Assembly: GCF_002953215.1 (NCBI RefSeq)
Contig: NZ_CP026378.1
Location: 1,966,540 to 2,030,539 of the forward strand
DNA from: Mixta calida
Lineage (GTDB): Bacteria; Pseudomonadota; Gammaproteobacteria; Enterobacterales; Enterobacteriaceae
Reading direction: 5' to 3'
DNA length: 64,000 nt
The notes beneath the pieces were generated by a model. That model had not been told where the DNA came from. It made no database searches and was given only the letters and a program-made list of their open reading frames with translations. This document shows, piece by piece, positions 45,592-56,475 of the stretch; position 1 is the first letter of the stretch, and each line of letters begins with the position of its first letter. Made by a program: the position numbers and the translations under genes.

Positions 45592-46470
45592 ATGAAAAAT
45601 GAAGCTCAGATCGTCCCCCTGACCAGCGAACCGACGCGTCGCGCGGCGCCGGTGATAGCGCTGCCGCCCGCGCCGCCGCGTCCGCGTCGCCGCGACAGAT
45701 CCCTGAAACCGTTGCTGCGGCGGCTAATCCCGCTCGGCTGCGGCCTGCTGCTGCTGCTGACCGTCTGGCAGATCGCCGCGATGAGCAGCAGCGGCTTTCC
45801 CACGCCGCTGAAAACCTGGCAGGCGGCGCTGCCGCTGTTCGCCGATCCCTTTTATGACGGCGGTCCGAACGATCGCGGCATCGGCTGGAATGTGATCGCG
45901 TCGCTGACGCGCGTGGCGGTCGGCTTCGGCCTGGCGGCGCTGGTGGGCATTCCGATGGGCTTTTTGATTGGGCGCTTTCGCTTTCTCGCCGACATGTTCA
46001 ACCCGTTGATCGCGCTGCTGCGTCCGGTCAGCCCGCTCGCCTGGCTGCCGATCGGCCTGCTGCTGTTTCAGCGTGCCGAGCCCGCCTCAAGCTGGACCAT
46101 TTTTATCTGTTCCATCTGGCCGATGATCATCAACACCGCCGAGGGCGTGCGGCGCATCCCGCAGGATTACCTCAACGTGGCGCGGGTGCTGAACCTGCCG
46201 GAGTGGACGGTGATGCGCAAAATCCTGTTGCCGGCGGTGCTGCCGGCGATATTGACCGGCGTGCGACTGTCGATCGGTATCGCCTGGCTGGTGATCGTCG
46301 CCGCCGAGATGCTCACCGGCGGCATGGGCATCGGCTTCTGGATCTGGAACGAGTGGAACAACCTCAACGTGGAACACATTCTGATCGCCATCTTCATTAT
46401 CGGCGCGGTGGGCCTGCTGCTGGAGCAGGGGCTGATGCTGCTGGCGCGTCGTTTCAACTGGGATAAATAG
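45592..46470 (+). CDS. nasE: Nitrate ABC transporter permease
   Basis: 292 residues from ATG 45592, following nasF by ten bases. The BPD_transp_1 domain with about six helices contains the ATPase-contact loop EGVRRIPQDYLNVARVLNLP and IAWLVIVAAEMLTGGMGIGF, conserved in nitrate/sulfonate/taurine permeases. The ORF also opens upstream at 45532 inside nasF, but GGAACGCC before 45592 favours the later start. It is 10 bases from nasD. Confidence 0.92.
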   Translation: MKNEAQIVPLTSEPTRRAAPVIALPPAPPRPRRRDRSLKPLLRRLIPLGCGLLLLLTVWQIAAMSSSGFPTPLKTWQAALPLFADPFYDGGPNDRGIGWNVIASLTRVAVGFGLAALVGIPMGFLIGRFRFLADMFNPLIALLRPVSPLAWLPIGLLLFQRAEPASSWTIFICSIWPMIINTAEGVRRIPQDYLNVARVLNLPEWTVMRKILLPAVLPAILTGVRLSIGIAWLVIVAAEMLTGGMGIGFWIWNEWNNLNVEHILIAIFIIGAVGLLLEQGLMLLARRFNWDK

Positions 46471-46480
46471 GGGGCCGCAC

Positions 46481-47269
46481 ATGCAACACATTCTACAGGT
46501 GCAAAACGTCAGCCAGCGCTTTACCACCAGCGAGGGCGAATTTCTGGCGCTGGACCGCGTATCGTTCGATGTGCGCATTGGCGAAACCATCAGTCTGATC
46601 GGTCACTCCGGCTGCGGTAAGTCGACGCTGCTGAACCTGATCGCCGGTCTGACGCTGCCCAGCGAGGGCGTGCTGCTGTGCGACAACCGCGAAATCGCCG
46701 GGCCGGGGCCGGAGCGGGCGGTGGTGTTTCAGAACCACTCGCTGCTGCCGTGGCTGACGGCGCACGAGAACGTGGCGCTGGCGGTGGATCAGTTGTTTAA
46801 GCAGAGCATGAGCCGCGCGGAACGGCAGGAGTGGATCGCGCATAACCTGGCGCGCGTGCAGATGAGCCACGCGAGCCATAAGCGGCCCGGCGAGCTGTCG
46901 GGCGGCATGAAGCAGCGCGTCGGCATTGCGCGCGCGCTTGCGATGAAGCCGCGCGTTCTGCTGATGGATGAGCCGTTCGGCGCGCTGGACGCCCTGACAC
47001 GCGCCCACTTGCAGGAGAGCGTGATGCGCATCCAGCAGGAGCTGAACACCACCATTGTGCTGATCACCCATGACGTCGATGAGGCGGTGCTGCTGTCGGA
47101 TCGCGTGCTGATGATGACCAACGGCCCGGCGGCCACGCTGGGAGAAACGCTGACCATCGATCTGCCGCGTCCGCGTTCGCGCGTGGCGCTGGCGGATAAT
47201 GCGCGCTATCACCAGCTGCGTCAGCAAATCCTGCATTTCCTCTATGAGAAGCAGAGCCATGCGGCCTGA
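46481..47269 (+). CDS. nasD: Nitrate ABC transporter ATP-binding protein
   Basis: 262 residues. Walker A GHSGCGKSTLLNLIAGL, Q-loop FQNHSLLPWL, signature LSGGMKQRVGIARAL, Walker B VLLMDEPFGALDALTR and the switch His in LITHDVDEAVLLSDR are all intact. It powers nitrate import with NasE. The nasC-nasB start lies 10 bases beyond its stop. Confidence 0.95.
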   Translation: MQHILQVQNVSQRFTTSEGEFLALDRVSFDVRIGETISLIGHSGCGKSTLLNLIAGLTLPSEGVLLCDNREIAGPGPERAVVFQNHSLLPWLTAHENVALAVDQLFKQSMSRAERQEWIAHNLARVQMSHASHKRPGELSGGMKQRVGIARALAMKPRVLLMDEPFGALDALTRAHLQESVMRIQQELNTTIVLITHDVDEAVLLSDRVLMMTNGPAATLGETLTIDLPRPRSRVALADNARYHQLRQQILHFLYEKQSHAA

Positions 47270-47279
47270 GGAGCGGCAG

Positions 47280-50200
47280 ATGCCTGAAGAACTGGTGATT
47301 ATCGGCAACGGCATGGCGGCGACGCGACTGCGGGAGCGGCTGCTGACGCTGGCGCCCGAACGCTGGCGCATCACGGTTATTGGCCGTGAGGCGCAGGCGA
47401 GCTACAACCGCATTCAGCTGTCGCCGGTGCTGAGCGGTGAAAAGCCGTTTCACGCTGCGCTGCTGCGGACGCCGGACGAAGATGCGCGGCAGGGCGTGAC
47501 GCTGCTGCTGGGGGAAAGCGTGCTGGCGATTGACATCCGACTGCGCACGCTCACCACCGACCGTCGCCGCCTGCGCTGGGATCATCTGGTGTTCGCCACC
47601 GGCGCCGAGCCGACGCTGCCCGCCATTCCCGGCGTCGCGCAGCCGCACGTCGGCGGGTTTCGCACCCTGCGGGACGTAGAGCGCATGCTGAGCATTCCTG
47701 GGCCGGTGGTGGTGCTGGGCGGCGGGCTACTCGGCATCGAGGCGGCGGCGGCGCTGCGCCTGCGCGGACGCGAAGTCACGCTGGTGCATCGTCACGGCTG
47801 GCTGCTGGATCGCCAGCTGGACGCCGCCGCAGGCGACCTACTGGCGCAGGCGCTACAGCGGCGCGGCATTGTTTGTCGGCTGGGCGAGAGCATGGCAAAG
47901 ATAGATATTGACAGCGTCACTTTAACCAGCGGCGATCGGCTGACGGCGGCACAGGTGTTGATCGCCATCGGCATCACGCCAGCGGCCGCGCTGGCGCGCG
48001 CGGCAGGCGTTCCCTGCGGACGCGGCATCCTGACGGATCGCCAGCTGCGCAGCGCCGTGCCTGGGGTATCGGCGCTGGGCGAATGTTGTGAAATCGACGG
48101 CGAGACCTTTGGACTGGTAGCGCCCTGTCTGGCGCAGGCAGAGGTGCTGGCGCATCGACTGGCGGGCCTGGCGACGGCGGATTTTCACTACCGGCCGCCG
48201 GGGACGCGGCTTAAGGTCACCGGCATCGATATTTTCAGCGCGGGTGAAACCAACGATGCGCCGGGCAGCCGCGTGCTGACCGCCCTCGATCCGCTCAGCC
48301 AGCGCTATCGACGGTTGACGCTGCGCGACGGTCGTCTGTCCGGCGTCATCCTGTACGGCGATACTTCAGCGGCGGGGCCGCTGCTGCAAAAACTGCAACG
48401 CGGCGCGGCGGTGGACGCCTCCACGCTATTTGATTTCGATAACGATGGGCAGCCTGAGGCTGTGGAGAGTAAAACGATGAGCAAACCGGTTCTGGTGGTG
48501 ATTGGTCACGGCATGGTTGGCCACTATTTTCTTGAACAGCTGGTGCAAAAAGAGCTGCATCTGCGCTATCACATCGTGGTGTATGGTGAAGAGCGGCACA
48601 GCGCCTATGACCGCGTTCATCTCTCCGACTACTTCTCCGGTCGCGACGCTCAGGCGCTGTCGCTGGTCAGCGAAAATTTCTTTGCCGAACACGGTATTGA
48701 GTTACGTTGTCACGAAAAGGTTATCGCCATCGATCGTCAGCGCCGCTGCGTGCGTGATGAAAAAGGCCGCGAAATGGCCTGGGATCGGCTGGTGTTGGCC
48801 ACCGGCTCTTACGCCTTCGTGCCGCCGATCCCCGGCCGCGAGGCGCAAAACTGCTTTGTCTATCGCACGCTGGACGACCTCGACGCGATTAAAGCGCGAG
48901 CGGCACACGCGCGAAGCGGCGTGGTGATCGGCGGCGGCCTGCTGGGGCTGGAGGCGGCGAACGCGCTGCGGATGCTGGGGCTGGAAACGCACGTAGTGGA
49001 ATTCGCGCCGCGCCTGATGGCGGTGCAGCTGGACGAAGGCGGCGCGCAAATGCTGCGGCGTAAGATAGAAGCGCTGGGCGTGACGGTGCATACCCAGACC
49101 GAAACGCGCCAGATCGAACCGCAGGCGGACGGCTCCCTGCTGCTGCGCTTCGCCGACGGCGCGACGCTGCAAAGCGACCTGGTGCTGTTTTCCGCCGGCA
49201 TTCGTCCACGCGACGACCTGGCGCGCGCCGCCGGCCTGACGCTGGGGACTCGCGGCGGCATCGTTATCGACGACAGCTGTCTCACCAGCGATCCGGCGAT
49301 TGCGGCGATCGGCGAATGCGCGATCTGGCAGGGGCAGATTTTCGGTCTGGTGGCGCCGGGCTATCAGATGGCGCGCGTGCTCGCCAGCAACCTGGCGCAG
49401 CAGCCCGCCGCCTTCAGCGGCGCCGATATGAGCACCAAACTGAAGCTGCTGGGCGTGGAGGTGGCGTCGCTGGGCGATGCGCACGGGCGCAGCGCAGGCT
49501 GTCAGAGCTATCTCTGGACCAACGGTCCGCAGGAAATTTACAAGAAAATCGTTGTTTCCGCCGACGGCAAAACGCTGCTGGGCGCGGTGCTGGTGGGCGA
49601 CAGCAGCGAATACAGCGAACTGCAACAGATGATGCTGAACGGCATCGCGCTGCCGCCGCAGCCGGAAAGCCTGATCCTGCCGCGCAGCGCCGATGCGCCG
49701 ACCAGAGCATTGGGCGTGGCGGCGCTGCCGGATACGGCGCAGATCTGCTCCTGCCATAACGTCAGCAAAGGCGATATCTGCCAGGCGGTCAGCGCGGGAT
49801 GCGGCGATATGGCGTCGCTGAAAAGCTGCACCAAAGCCGCCACCGGCTGCGGCGGATGCAGCGCGCTGGTGAAGCAGGTGATGGAACATCAGCTGGCGGC
49901 GCAGGGCGTCGAAGTGAAAAAGGATATTTGCGAGCATTTCGCCTTCTCCCGACAAGAGCTCTATCACCTGGTGCGCGTCGGCAATATCAAAACCTTCGAC
50001 GCGCTGCTGACGAAGCATGGACGCGGCCACGGCTGTGAAATCTGCAAGCCGCTGGCGGCGTCGCTGTTCGCCTCCTGCTGGAACGAATATCTGCTGAAGC
50101 CGCAGCATCTGCCGTTACAGGAGACGAACGATCGCTACTTCGCCAATATCCAGAAGGACGGCAGCTACTCGGTGGTGCCGCGCATTCCCGGCGGCGAGAT

Positions 50201-51365
50201 CACTCCGCAGGGACTGATCGCCATCGGCCAGATCGCCGAACGCTTTAACCTCTACAGCAAAATCACCGGCGGTCAGCGCATCGACCTGTTCGGCGCGTCG
50301 CTCGACAAGCTGCCCGCCATCTGGCAGGCGCTGCTCGACGCCGGTTTCGAAACCGGCCACGCCTACGGCAAATCGCTGCGCACGGTGAAATCGTGCGTCG
50401 GCAGCAGCTGGTGCCGCTACGGCGTGCAGGACTCCACCGCTTTCGCCATCCGGCTGGAGAACCGCTACAAGGGGCTGCGCGCGCCGCACAAAATTAAAAT
50501 GGCGGTTTCCGGCTGCACCCGCGAATGCGCTGAGGCGCAGAGTAAAGATATCGGCGTGATCGCCACCGAGAAGGGCTGGAACCTCTATGTCTGCGGCAAC
50601 GGCGGCATGAAGCCGCGCCACGCCGATCTCTTCGCCAGCGATCTCGACGATGAAACGCTGATTCGCTATGTCGATCGCCTGCTGATGTTCTACATCCGCA
50701 CCGCCGATCGCCTGCAACGCACCAGCGTCTGGATGGATAACCTCGAAGGCGGGCTGGCGTATCTGCGCGAAGTGGTGATCGGCGACAGCCTCGGCATCGG
50801 CGCCGAGCTGGAACGCGAAATGCAGCAGGTGGTGGAGAGCTGGCAGTGCGAATGGCGCACCACGCTCGCCTCGCCGGACCGGTTACAGCTGTTCCGCGCC
50901 ACCGTTAACGACGAGCGCCCGGATGAAACCCTGCGCTGGCGTGAGGAGCGCGGCCAGATCCGGCCTGCGGGCGCGCCGCGCGTCAACGCGCCGTCGCTGC
51001 CCGCCGAACTCTGGAGTGATATCTGCGCGCTGGAGGCGATTCCGCCTCAGGCGGGCATCGGCGCCCGGCTTGGGACGCAGCGCATCGCGCTGTTCCGCTT
51101 TGACGACCGGGTTTACGCCCTTGACGACCGCGAGCCGGAGAGCGACGCCAGCGTGATGTCGCGCGGGCTGTTGGGCGATGTGGCGGGCGAGGCGATCGTC
51201 ATTTCGCCGCTCTATAAACAACGCTTCCGCCTGCGCGACGGCATGGCGCTCGACAGAGATGATTTACAACTGCGCTGTTGGCCGGTGCGCATCGTCGGCG
51301 GGCGGGTGCTGGTCGCCAGCGCGCCGCTGGCGGTGGAAGACCTGCGCGTGGCGGAGGCGTCATGA
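47280..51365 (+). CDS. nasB: Fused NasC-NasB: flavoprotein reductase joined to assimilatory nitrite reductase
   Basis: 1361 residues in one frame. Residues 1-399 resemble NasC, the NADH-linked FAD subunit of nitrate reductase (VIIGNGMAATRLRERL, VVVLGGGLLGIEAAAALRLR). Residues 400-1361 are a complete NirB-type NasB: a second FAD/NAD(P) domain (VVIGHGMVGHYFLEQL), [2Fe-2S] BFD cysteines (CSCHNVSKGDICQ, CTKAATGCGGC), a siroheme/4Fe-4S domain with VGSSWCRY and SGCTRECAEAQ, and a NirD-like C-terminus lacking Rieske Cys/His. An internal GGAG-ATG at 48477 matches the expected nasB start, so separate NasB could also be made. Start 47280 has GAGGAG upstream. It overlaps nasA by four bases. Confidence 0.9.
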   Translation: MPEELVIIGNGMAATRLRERLLTLAPERWRITVIGREAQASYNRIQLSPVLSGEKPFHAALLRTPDEDARQGVTLLLGESVLAIDIRLRTLTTDRRRLRWDHLVFATGAEPTLPAIPGVAQPHVGGFRTLRDVERMLSIPGPVVVLGGGLLGIEAAAALRLRGREVTLVHRHGWLLDRQLDAAAGDLLAQALQRRGIVCRLGESMAKIDIDSVTLTSGDRLTAAQVLIAIGITPAAALARAAGVPCGRGILTDRQLRSAVPGVSALGECCEIDGETFGLVAPCLAQAEVLAHRLAGLATADFHYRPPGTRLKVTGIDIFSAGETNDAPGSRVLTALDPLSQRYRRLTLRDGRLSGVILYGDTSAAGPLLQKLQRGAAVDASTLFDFDNDGQPEAVESKTMSKPVLVVIGHGMVGHYFLEQLVQKELHLRYHIVVYGEERHSAYDRVHLSDYFSGRDAQALSLVSENFFAEHGIELRCHEKVIAIDRQRRCVRDEKGREMAWDRLVLATGSYAFVPPIPGREAQNCFVYRTLDDLDAIKARAAHARSGVVIGGGLLGLEAANALRMLGLETHVVEFAPRLMAVQLDEGGAQMLRRKIEALGVTVHTQTETRQIEPQADGSLLLRFADGATLQSDLVLFSAGIRPRDDLARAAGLTLGTRGGIVIDDSCLTSDPAIAAIGECAIWQGQIFGLVAPGYQMARVLASNLAQQPAAFSGADMSTKLKLLGVEVASLGDAHGRSAGCQSYLWTNGPQEIYKKIVVSADGKTLLGAVLVGDSSEYSELQQMMLNGIALPPQPESLILPRSADAPTRALGVAALPDTAQICSCHNVSKGDICQAVSAGCGDMASLKSCTKAATGCGGCSALVKQVMEHQLAAQGVEVKKDICEHFAFSRQELYHLVRVGNIKTFDALLTKHGRGHGCEICKPLAASLFASCWNEYLLKPQHLPLQETNDRYFANIQKDGSYSVVPRIPGGEITPQGLIAIGQIAERFNLYSKITGGQRIDLFGASLDKLPAIWQALLDAGFETGHAYGKSLRTVKSCVGSSWCRYGVQDSTAFAIRLENRYKGLRAPHKIKMAVSGCTRECAEAQSKDIGVIATEKGWNLYVCGNGGMKPRHADLFASDLDDETLIRYVDRLLMFYIRTADRLQRTSVWMDNLEGGLAYLREVVIGDSLGIGAELEREMQQVVESWQCEWRTTLASPDRLQLFRATVNDERPDETLRWREERGQIRPAGAPRVNAPSLPAELWSDICALEAIPPQAGIGARLGTQRIALFRFDDRVYALDDREPESDASVMSRGLLGDVAGEAIVISPLYKQRFRLRDGMALDRDDLQLRCWPVRIVGGRVLVASAPLAVEDLRVAEAS

Positions 51366-54004
51366 AAACCACCTGTCCTTACTGCGGCGTCGGCTGCGGC
51401 GTGGAGGCGAAGCGGGAGGGCGAAAGCTGGCGCGTCAGCGGCGACGGCGACCATCCGGCCAACGCGGGCCGCCTCTGCGTGAAAGGCGCGGCGCTGGCGG
51501 AGACGCTGACGCCGTCGGGGCGGCTGCTCTGGCCGCTGGTCGCCGGACGGCGCGTCCCCTGGGAAAGGGCGCTGGATGAGGTCGCTCAGCGGCTGCGCGC
51601 CATTATTGCGCAGCATGGCCCGGATGCCGTCGCCTTTTACGCCTCCGGTCAGCTGCTGACCGAGGATTACTACGTCGCCAATAAGCTGATGAAAGGCTTT
51701 ATCGGCAGCGGCAATATCGACACCAACTCCCGGCTCTGCATGGCCTCGGCAGTCAGCGGCTACAAACGCGCGCTGGGCGCCGATGCGGTGCCTTGCTGCT
51801 ATGACGACTTCGATCGCGCCGATCTTATCGTGCTGATGGGTTCGAATGCCGCCTGGACGCATCCGGTGGCGTTTCAGCGGCTGGTTCAGGCGAAACGGCT
51901 TAATCCGGCGCTGCGCGTGGTGGTCATCGATCCGCGCCGCAGCGCCAGCTGCGATCTGGCCGACCTGCATCTGCCGCTTACGCCCGGCAGCGACGGCGCG
52001 CTGTGTAACGGTCTGCTGCGCTGGCTGGAGGTGCACGGCGGCGGCGACAAATCCATGTTGCCGCATCTTGCCCAGGTGGAGGAGACGCTGGCCGCCGCCG
52101 CGCCCTGGACGCCGGAGCGGGTGGCCGCCGCCTGTCAGCTGCCGCTGGCGCAGGTCGAGCAGTTTTACCGTCTCTTCGCTGACAGCGAACGGACGCTGAC
52201 GCTCTGGTGCATGGGCATCAATCAATCCGCCAGCGGCAGCGACAAGTGCAACGCCATTCTTAACGCGCATCTCTACAGTGGCAAAATCGGTAAGCCGGGC
52301 TGCGGGCCCTTTTCACTGACCGGCCAGCCCAACGCCATGGGCGGACGCGAGGTGGGCGGCCTGGCGAACCAGCTGGCGGCGCATATGGATTTCACCCCGG
52401 AAAATGTCGATCGTCTGCGGCGTTTCTGGCGCAGCGATCGCGTGGCGACCGCGCCGGGGCTGAAGGCGGTCGATCTGTTTCAGGCCATCGGCCGCGGCGA
52501 GGTGAAGGCGGTCTGGATCATGGGCACCAATCCGGCGGTGTCGCTGCCCGACGGTCACGCCGTGGCGCAGGCGCTGCGGCGCTGCGAGCTGGTGATTGTC
52601 TCCGACGTGATGCGCAGCACCGATACCGGCGAATTTGCCGATATCCTGCTGCCGGCGCAGGCGTGGGGCGAGAAGAACGGCACCGTCACTAACTCGGAGC
52701 GGTGCCTCTCGCGCCAGCGCAGCTTCCTGCCGCCGCAGGGCGAGGCGCGGCCCGACTGGTGGATGCTGGCGCAGGTGGCGCAGCGGCTTGGCTACGGCGA
52801 CGCCTTCGCCTGGCGTCATCCGGCAGCGATTTTCCGTGAACATGCCGCGCTTTCCGGTTTTGAAAATCACGGCAGGCGCGCCTTCGATATCAGCGGGCTG
52901 GCGCAGTTGAGCGATGAACAGTGGGATCGGCTGACGCCGGTCCAGTGGCCGGTGAACGCCGATTACCCGACCGGCTGCGCTCGTCTGTTCAGCGCGCGCC
53001 GCTTTTATCATCCCGACGGCAAGGCGCGTCTGCTGCCGATGACTCCCGTCGGGCCGCGTCAGGCTGTAAGCGAGAGATGGCCGCTGACGATGAATACCGG
53101 CCGCATTCGCGATCAGTGGCACACCATGACGCGCACCGGACTGGTGCCGCGCCTGATGCAGCACGACGCCGAACCGTTTGTTGCGCTGCATCCCGACGAC
53201 GCGGCGCGCTACGGCATTCAGGCCGATGCGCTGGCGCGTATCCAGTCGCGTCACGGCTGGATGCTGGCGCGGGCCATTCTGACGGAGGATCAGACGTCCG
53301 GCTCGCTGTTCGTGCCGATGCACTGGAACCAGCGCTACTGCGCGGAGGGCAACGTGGGGCGCCTGGTAGCGCCGTGGCGCTGCGCCATTTCCGGCCAGCC
53401 GGAAAGCAAGCAGACGCCGGTGCGCATCCATCCCTGGCGCTGCGGCTGGCAGGGAATATTATTTGTTAGTGACAACGTCACGCTGCCGCCTGTGCAGTGG
53501 TGGTGCCGTATTCCGATGCCGGAGGGGGTCACGCGCTTTAGCCTGGCGAACGATGGGGACCCGCGCCGCTGGCTTCAGGCGCTGCTGCGCCCTGACTGGA
53601 TTGTGCAGCAGGCGGAGGACGGCCAGGCGTTTCACCATCTGATCGCCTGGCGCGAAGGTAAGGTGATGCTGGCGTTTTACAGCGCCGCACGGCGACCTCA
53701 GACCGACGATGCGCTCATCGCCGCCGCCTTTCGGCAGCCGCCCGATACGCCGGAGGCGCGTTTCGCGCTGCTTGCCGGGCGCGCGGCGCAGGGCGAGGCG
53801 CGCGGCAAAACCATTTGCAGCTGCTTTGGCGTCGGGGAACGGCAGATCGCCGCCGCCGTGCGCCAGGGAGCGCTGACCTGCGCTGCGTTGGGTCAGCGGT
53901 TGCAGTGCGGCACCAACTGCGGCTCCTGCATACCGGAGCTGAAAAAACTGATTGAGCATTACGCGCCTCAGCAGGCTGAGGCGGCAGAGGAGAGAGGATC
54001 ATGA
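51362..54004 (+). CDS. nasA: Assimilatory nitrate reductase catalytic subunit
   Basis: 880 residues. The N-terminal 4Fe-4S motif [14 protein letters not shown]...[10 protein letters not shown] and the molybdopterin guanine dinucleotide domains ([54 protein letters not shown]) identify the NarB/NasA class. A C-terminal BFD-like [2Fe-2S] segment has [19 protein letters not shown] and [15 protein letters not shown], as in Klebsiella NasA. It reduces nitrate to nitrite in the cytoplasm. The start overlaps the nasC-nasB stop (ATGA). Confidence 0.95.
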   Translation: MKTTCPYCGVGCGVEAKREGESWRVSGDGDHPANAGRLCVKGAALAETLTPSGRLLWPLVAGRRVPWERALDEVAQRLRAIIAQHGPDAVAFYASGQLLTEDYYVANKLMKGFIGSGNIDTNSRLCMASAVSGYKRALGADAVPCCYDDFDRADLIVLMGSNAAWTHPVAFQRLVQAKRLNPALRVVVIDPRRSASCDLADLHLPLTPGSDGALCNGLLRWLEVHGGGDKSMLPHLAQVEETLAAAAPWTPERVAAACQLPLAQVEQFYRLFADSERTLTLWCMGINQSASGSDKCNAILNAHLYSGKIGKPGCGPFSLTGQPNAMGGREVGGLANQLAAHMDFTPENVDRLRRFWRSDRVATAPGLKAVDLFQAIGRGEVKAVWIMGTNPAVSLPDGHAVAQALRRCELVIVSDVMRSTDTGEFADILLPAQAWGEKNGTVTNSERCLSRQRSFLPPQGEARPDWWMLAQVAQRLGYGDAFAWRHPAAIFREHAALSGFENHGRRAFDISGLAQLSDEQWDRLTPVQWPVNADYPTGCARLFSARRFYHPDGKARLLPMTPVGPRQAVSERWPLTMNTGRIRDQWHTMTRTGLVPRLMQHDAEPFVALHPDDAARYGIQADALARIQSRHGWMLARAILTEDQTSGSLFVPMHWNQRYCAEGNVGRLVAPWRCAISGQPESKQTPVRIHPWRCGWQGILFVSDNVTLPPVQWWCRIPMPEGVTRFSLANDGDPRRWLQALLRPDWIVQQAEDGQAFHHLIAWREGKVMLAFYSAARRPQTDDALIAAAFRQPPDTPEARFALLAGRAAQGEARGKTICSCFGVGERQIAAAVRQGALTCAALGQRLQCGTNCGSCIPELKKLIEHYAPQQAEAAEERGS

Positions 54005-54824
54005 CGCAGCGGCTACCTTTACTGAACCAACTGTTAAACGGCCCGGAAGAACGGGCGCCATCAGCGCAGGGCTGCGTCTGGCTTGTCGGCGCCGGACCGG
54101 GCGACCCGGAGCTGTTGACGTTAAAGGCGCTGCGCCTGATTGGCGAGGCGGATGTGGTGGTCTACGATCGGCTGGTCAGCGAGGAAATTTTGGCGCTGAT
54201 CCCGCCGACGACGCTGGCGCTCGATGTGGGCAAGACGCCCGGCTTTCACGGCATGACGCAGCAGCAGATTAGCCAGCTGCTGATCGACCTGGCGCGCAGC
54301 GGACGACAGGTCGTGCGGCTGAAGGGCGGCGACCCGTTTATTTTCGGTCGCGGCGGCGAAGAGATGCAGCAGTTGCAGACGGCGGGCGTTCCCTGTCATA
54401 TCGTGCCGGGCATCACCGCCGCCATCGGCTGCGCGGCGGCCTGCGGCATTCCCCTGACGCACCGCGACTACGCGCAATCGGTACGCTTCATCACCGGACA
54501 CGGCAAAGCGGGCCGCCCGCAGCTGACGGGCGCAGGCTGGCAGGACGCCAGCCAGACGCTGGTGTTTTATATGGGGCTGACGTGGGGGCGGAGTTGAGCA
54601 GCCAGTTACGTCAGCATGGGCGCGCGGCGGACACGCCGGTGGCGATTGTCGAACGCGGCACGCGACGCGATCAGCGCGTGCTGATCGCCACGCTGGCGAC
54701 GCTGGAAGAGACGCTGCACCGGGAGCAGCCACAGTCGCCCGCGCTGATAATCGTCGGCGAGGTGGTGTCGCTTTACCGGGCAGAGGCGGAACCGCGGATG
54801 GAAAGTATGGCGGTGCGAAACTGA
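54001..54824 (+). pseudogene. Uroporphyrinogen-III C-methyltransferase with a one-base frameshift
   Basis: From ATG 54001 (overlapping nasA) the frame gives SAM uroporphyrinogen methyltransferase: [57 protein letters not shown] and VRFITGHGK, all as in the CysG C-terminal domain. After [10 protein letters not shown] it stops at 54597. The -1 frame continues [20 protein letters not shown] and PALIIVGEVVSLYR to 54824. One extra G in the run at 54584-54588 restores a protein of about 274 residues. It would make precorrin-2 for siroheme, the cofactor of NasB, which explains the location. Real mutation or read error is undecided. Confidence 0.85.
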
Positions 54825-54981
54825 TCATCAATGCCGCGATTTATTATCAGAACAGCGCGTTTTTCGGAGCCACGCCGCGCCGGGATAATCATGATCCAGT
54901 TCACAATTATGCTAAGCTAAGGGCTTACTCAACGCTGGACGGCCACCCATCATGAGAGATTAAGCTAATCCTGACGCCGCT

Positions 54982-56433
54982 ATGTTATTAACGCATCGAC
55001 TGATAAAAACCACCTTCACACTGCTGCTGAGCAGCGCCGCCTGGCTGCCTGACGCCCTGGCGTTCCAGACCGAGACGCGGGTGCCCGACGCGCCGTTCGA
55101 CGATCCGGCGCGCTTCAGCACCATGCAGCAGCAGCTGCCGACGCTGGGCGTGGCCGACGATTCTCACGCTTTCTCCACCCGCCTGGCGCAGATCGCCAAA
55201 AGCATCGGCGAGGCGAGCAAAGAGGCGAGCGATGTCTCGTTCGGCGAACAGGCGAGCGTCTGGGCCTTTAACCACTTTCGCGACGAGATCGCCGACCGGC
55301 TGGTGAATGAAGGGCAGTCGCTGCTCTCTCCCTACGGCACGGCGCAGCTCTCGTTACAGGTGGACAGGGAAGGCAACTTTAACGGCAGCGGCGGACAGCT
55401 GCTGACGCCCTGGCAGGACAACTATCAATATCTGACCTTTTCCCAGCTGGGCGTTACCCAGACCGATGACGGTCTGGTCGGCAATGCCGGACTGGGGCAG
55501 CGTTGGGCGGCGGGCAAATGGCTGCTGGGCTATAACGCGCTGGTGGATCGCCAGTTCGATTCCGGCCTGCAGCGCGCGTCGCTCGGCACCGAGGCCTGGA
55601 GCGATTTCCTGCGCCTGTCGGCTAATTACTACACGCCGCTCAGCGGGTGGCGCAACAGCAGCCTTACCCAGCAGAGCCGCATGGCGCGCGGTTACGACAT
55701 CACCACTCAGGGCTATCTGCCGTTTTATCGTCAGCTCGGCGTATCGGTCACCTGGGAGCAGTATCTCGGCAATAATGTCGATCTGTTCAATAACGGCAGC
55801 CCGGAGAAAAATCCGGTGTCGGTGAAGGTCGGCGTCAATTATACCCCGGTGCCGCTGCTCACTTTTACCGCCTCGCATAAAGAGGGCGAAAGCGGTCAGT
55901 CGCAGGATCAGCTGGGAATGCGTATCAACTATCGTCCCGGCGTGGCGTTGAGCAAGCAGCTTTCCGCCGACAACGTGGCGCAGGCGCGCTCGCTGCGCGG
56001 CAGCCGTTACGATCTGGTTGAACGCAACACCACGCCGGTGCTGGAGTTCCGCCAGCGTAAAACGCTGTCGGTGTTCCTGGCGACGCCGCCCTGGCAATTA
56101 AGTCCCGGTGAAACGCTGCCGTTGAAATTACAGATCCGCGCCGCCAATCCCATTACCGCCGTCAGCTGGCAGGGCGACACGCAGGCGCTGAGCCTGACGC
56201 CGCCGCCCGATAACCGCAGCCCGCAGGGTTGGACGGTGATTATGCCCGCCTGGGACAGCACGCCGGGCGCCAGCAATCAGTATCGCCTGTCGGTTACGGT
56301 GGAGGATAATAAACAGCAGCGCGTCACCTCAAACTGGATCACGCTGCAGCTGACGCCGCCGATGGCGCTGGAGTCAGGGCACGATCGCTTCGACCTGATG
56401 GCGCCCGCGGCCGACGCCGCGCCATCGCTCTGA
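54982..56433 (+). CDS. ychO: Inverse autotransporter, YchO family
   Basis: 483 residues. A signal peptide (MLLTHRLIKTTFTLLLSSAA, cleaved near ALA-FQ) precedes an intimin/invasin-type beta-barrel: FNHFRDEIADRLVNEGQSLL, DREGNFNGSGGQLLTPWQDN, AKWLLGYNALVD-type strands and GVSVTWEQYLGNNVDLFNNG. A short Ig-like C-terminal region follows (from about residue 375). It is an outer-membrane protein close in size to E. coli YchO (464), without the long passenger of invasin. In E. coli ychO is near chaC, so the 23 kb between them here is an insertion relative to that order. Confidence 0.88.
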   Translation: MLLTHRLIKTTFTLLLSSAAWLPDALAFQTETRVPDAPFDDPARFSTMQQQLPTLGVADDSHAFSTRLAQIAKSIGEASKEASDVSFGEQASVWAFNHFRDEIADRLVNEGQSLLSPYGTAQLSLQVDREGNFNGSGGQLLTPWQDNYQYLTFSQLGVTQTDDGLVGNAGLGQRWAAGKWLLGYNALVDRQFDSGLQRASLGTEAWSDFLRLSANYYTPLSGWRNSSLTQQSRMARGYDITTQGYLPFYRQLGVSVTWEQYLGNNVDLFNNGSPEKNPVSVKVGVNYTPVPLLTFTASHKEGESGQSQDQLGMRINYRPGVALSKQLSADNVAQARSLRGSRYDLVERNTTPVLEFRQRKTLSVFLATPPWQLSPGETLPLKLQIRAANPITAVSWQGDTQALSLTPPPDNRSPQGWTVIMPAWDSTPGASNQYRLSVTVEDNKQQRVTSNWITLQLTPPMALESGHDRFDLMAPAADAAPSL

Positions 56434-56475
56434 ATGCGCTGCAATAGCAGACATAAGAGAAGGGCGATCGCCCTT

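Noticed and set aside
48702-50108. A 468-codon minus-strand frame inside the nas fusion gene
   Set aside because: It is antisense to a clear NirB-type reductase and has shadow-frame composition.
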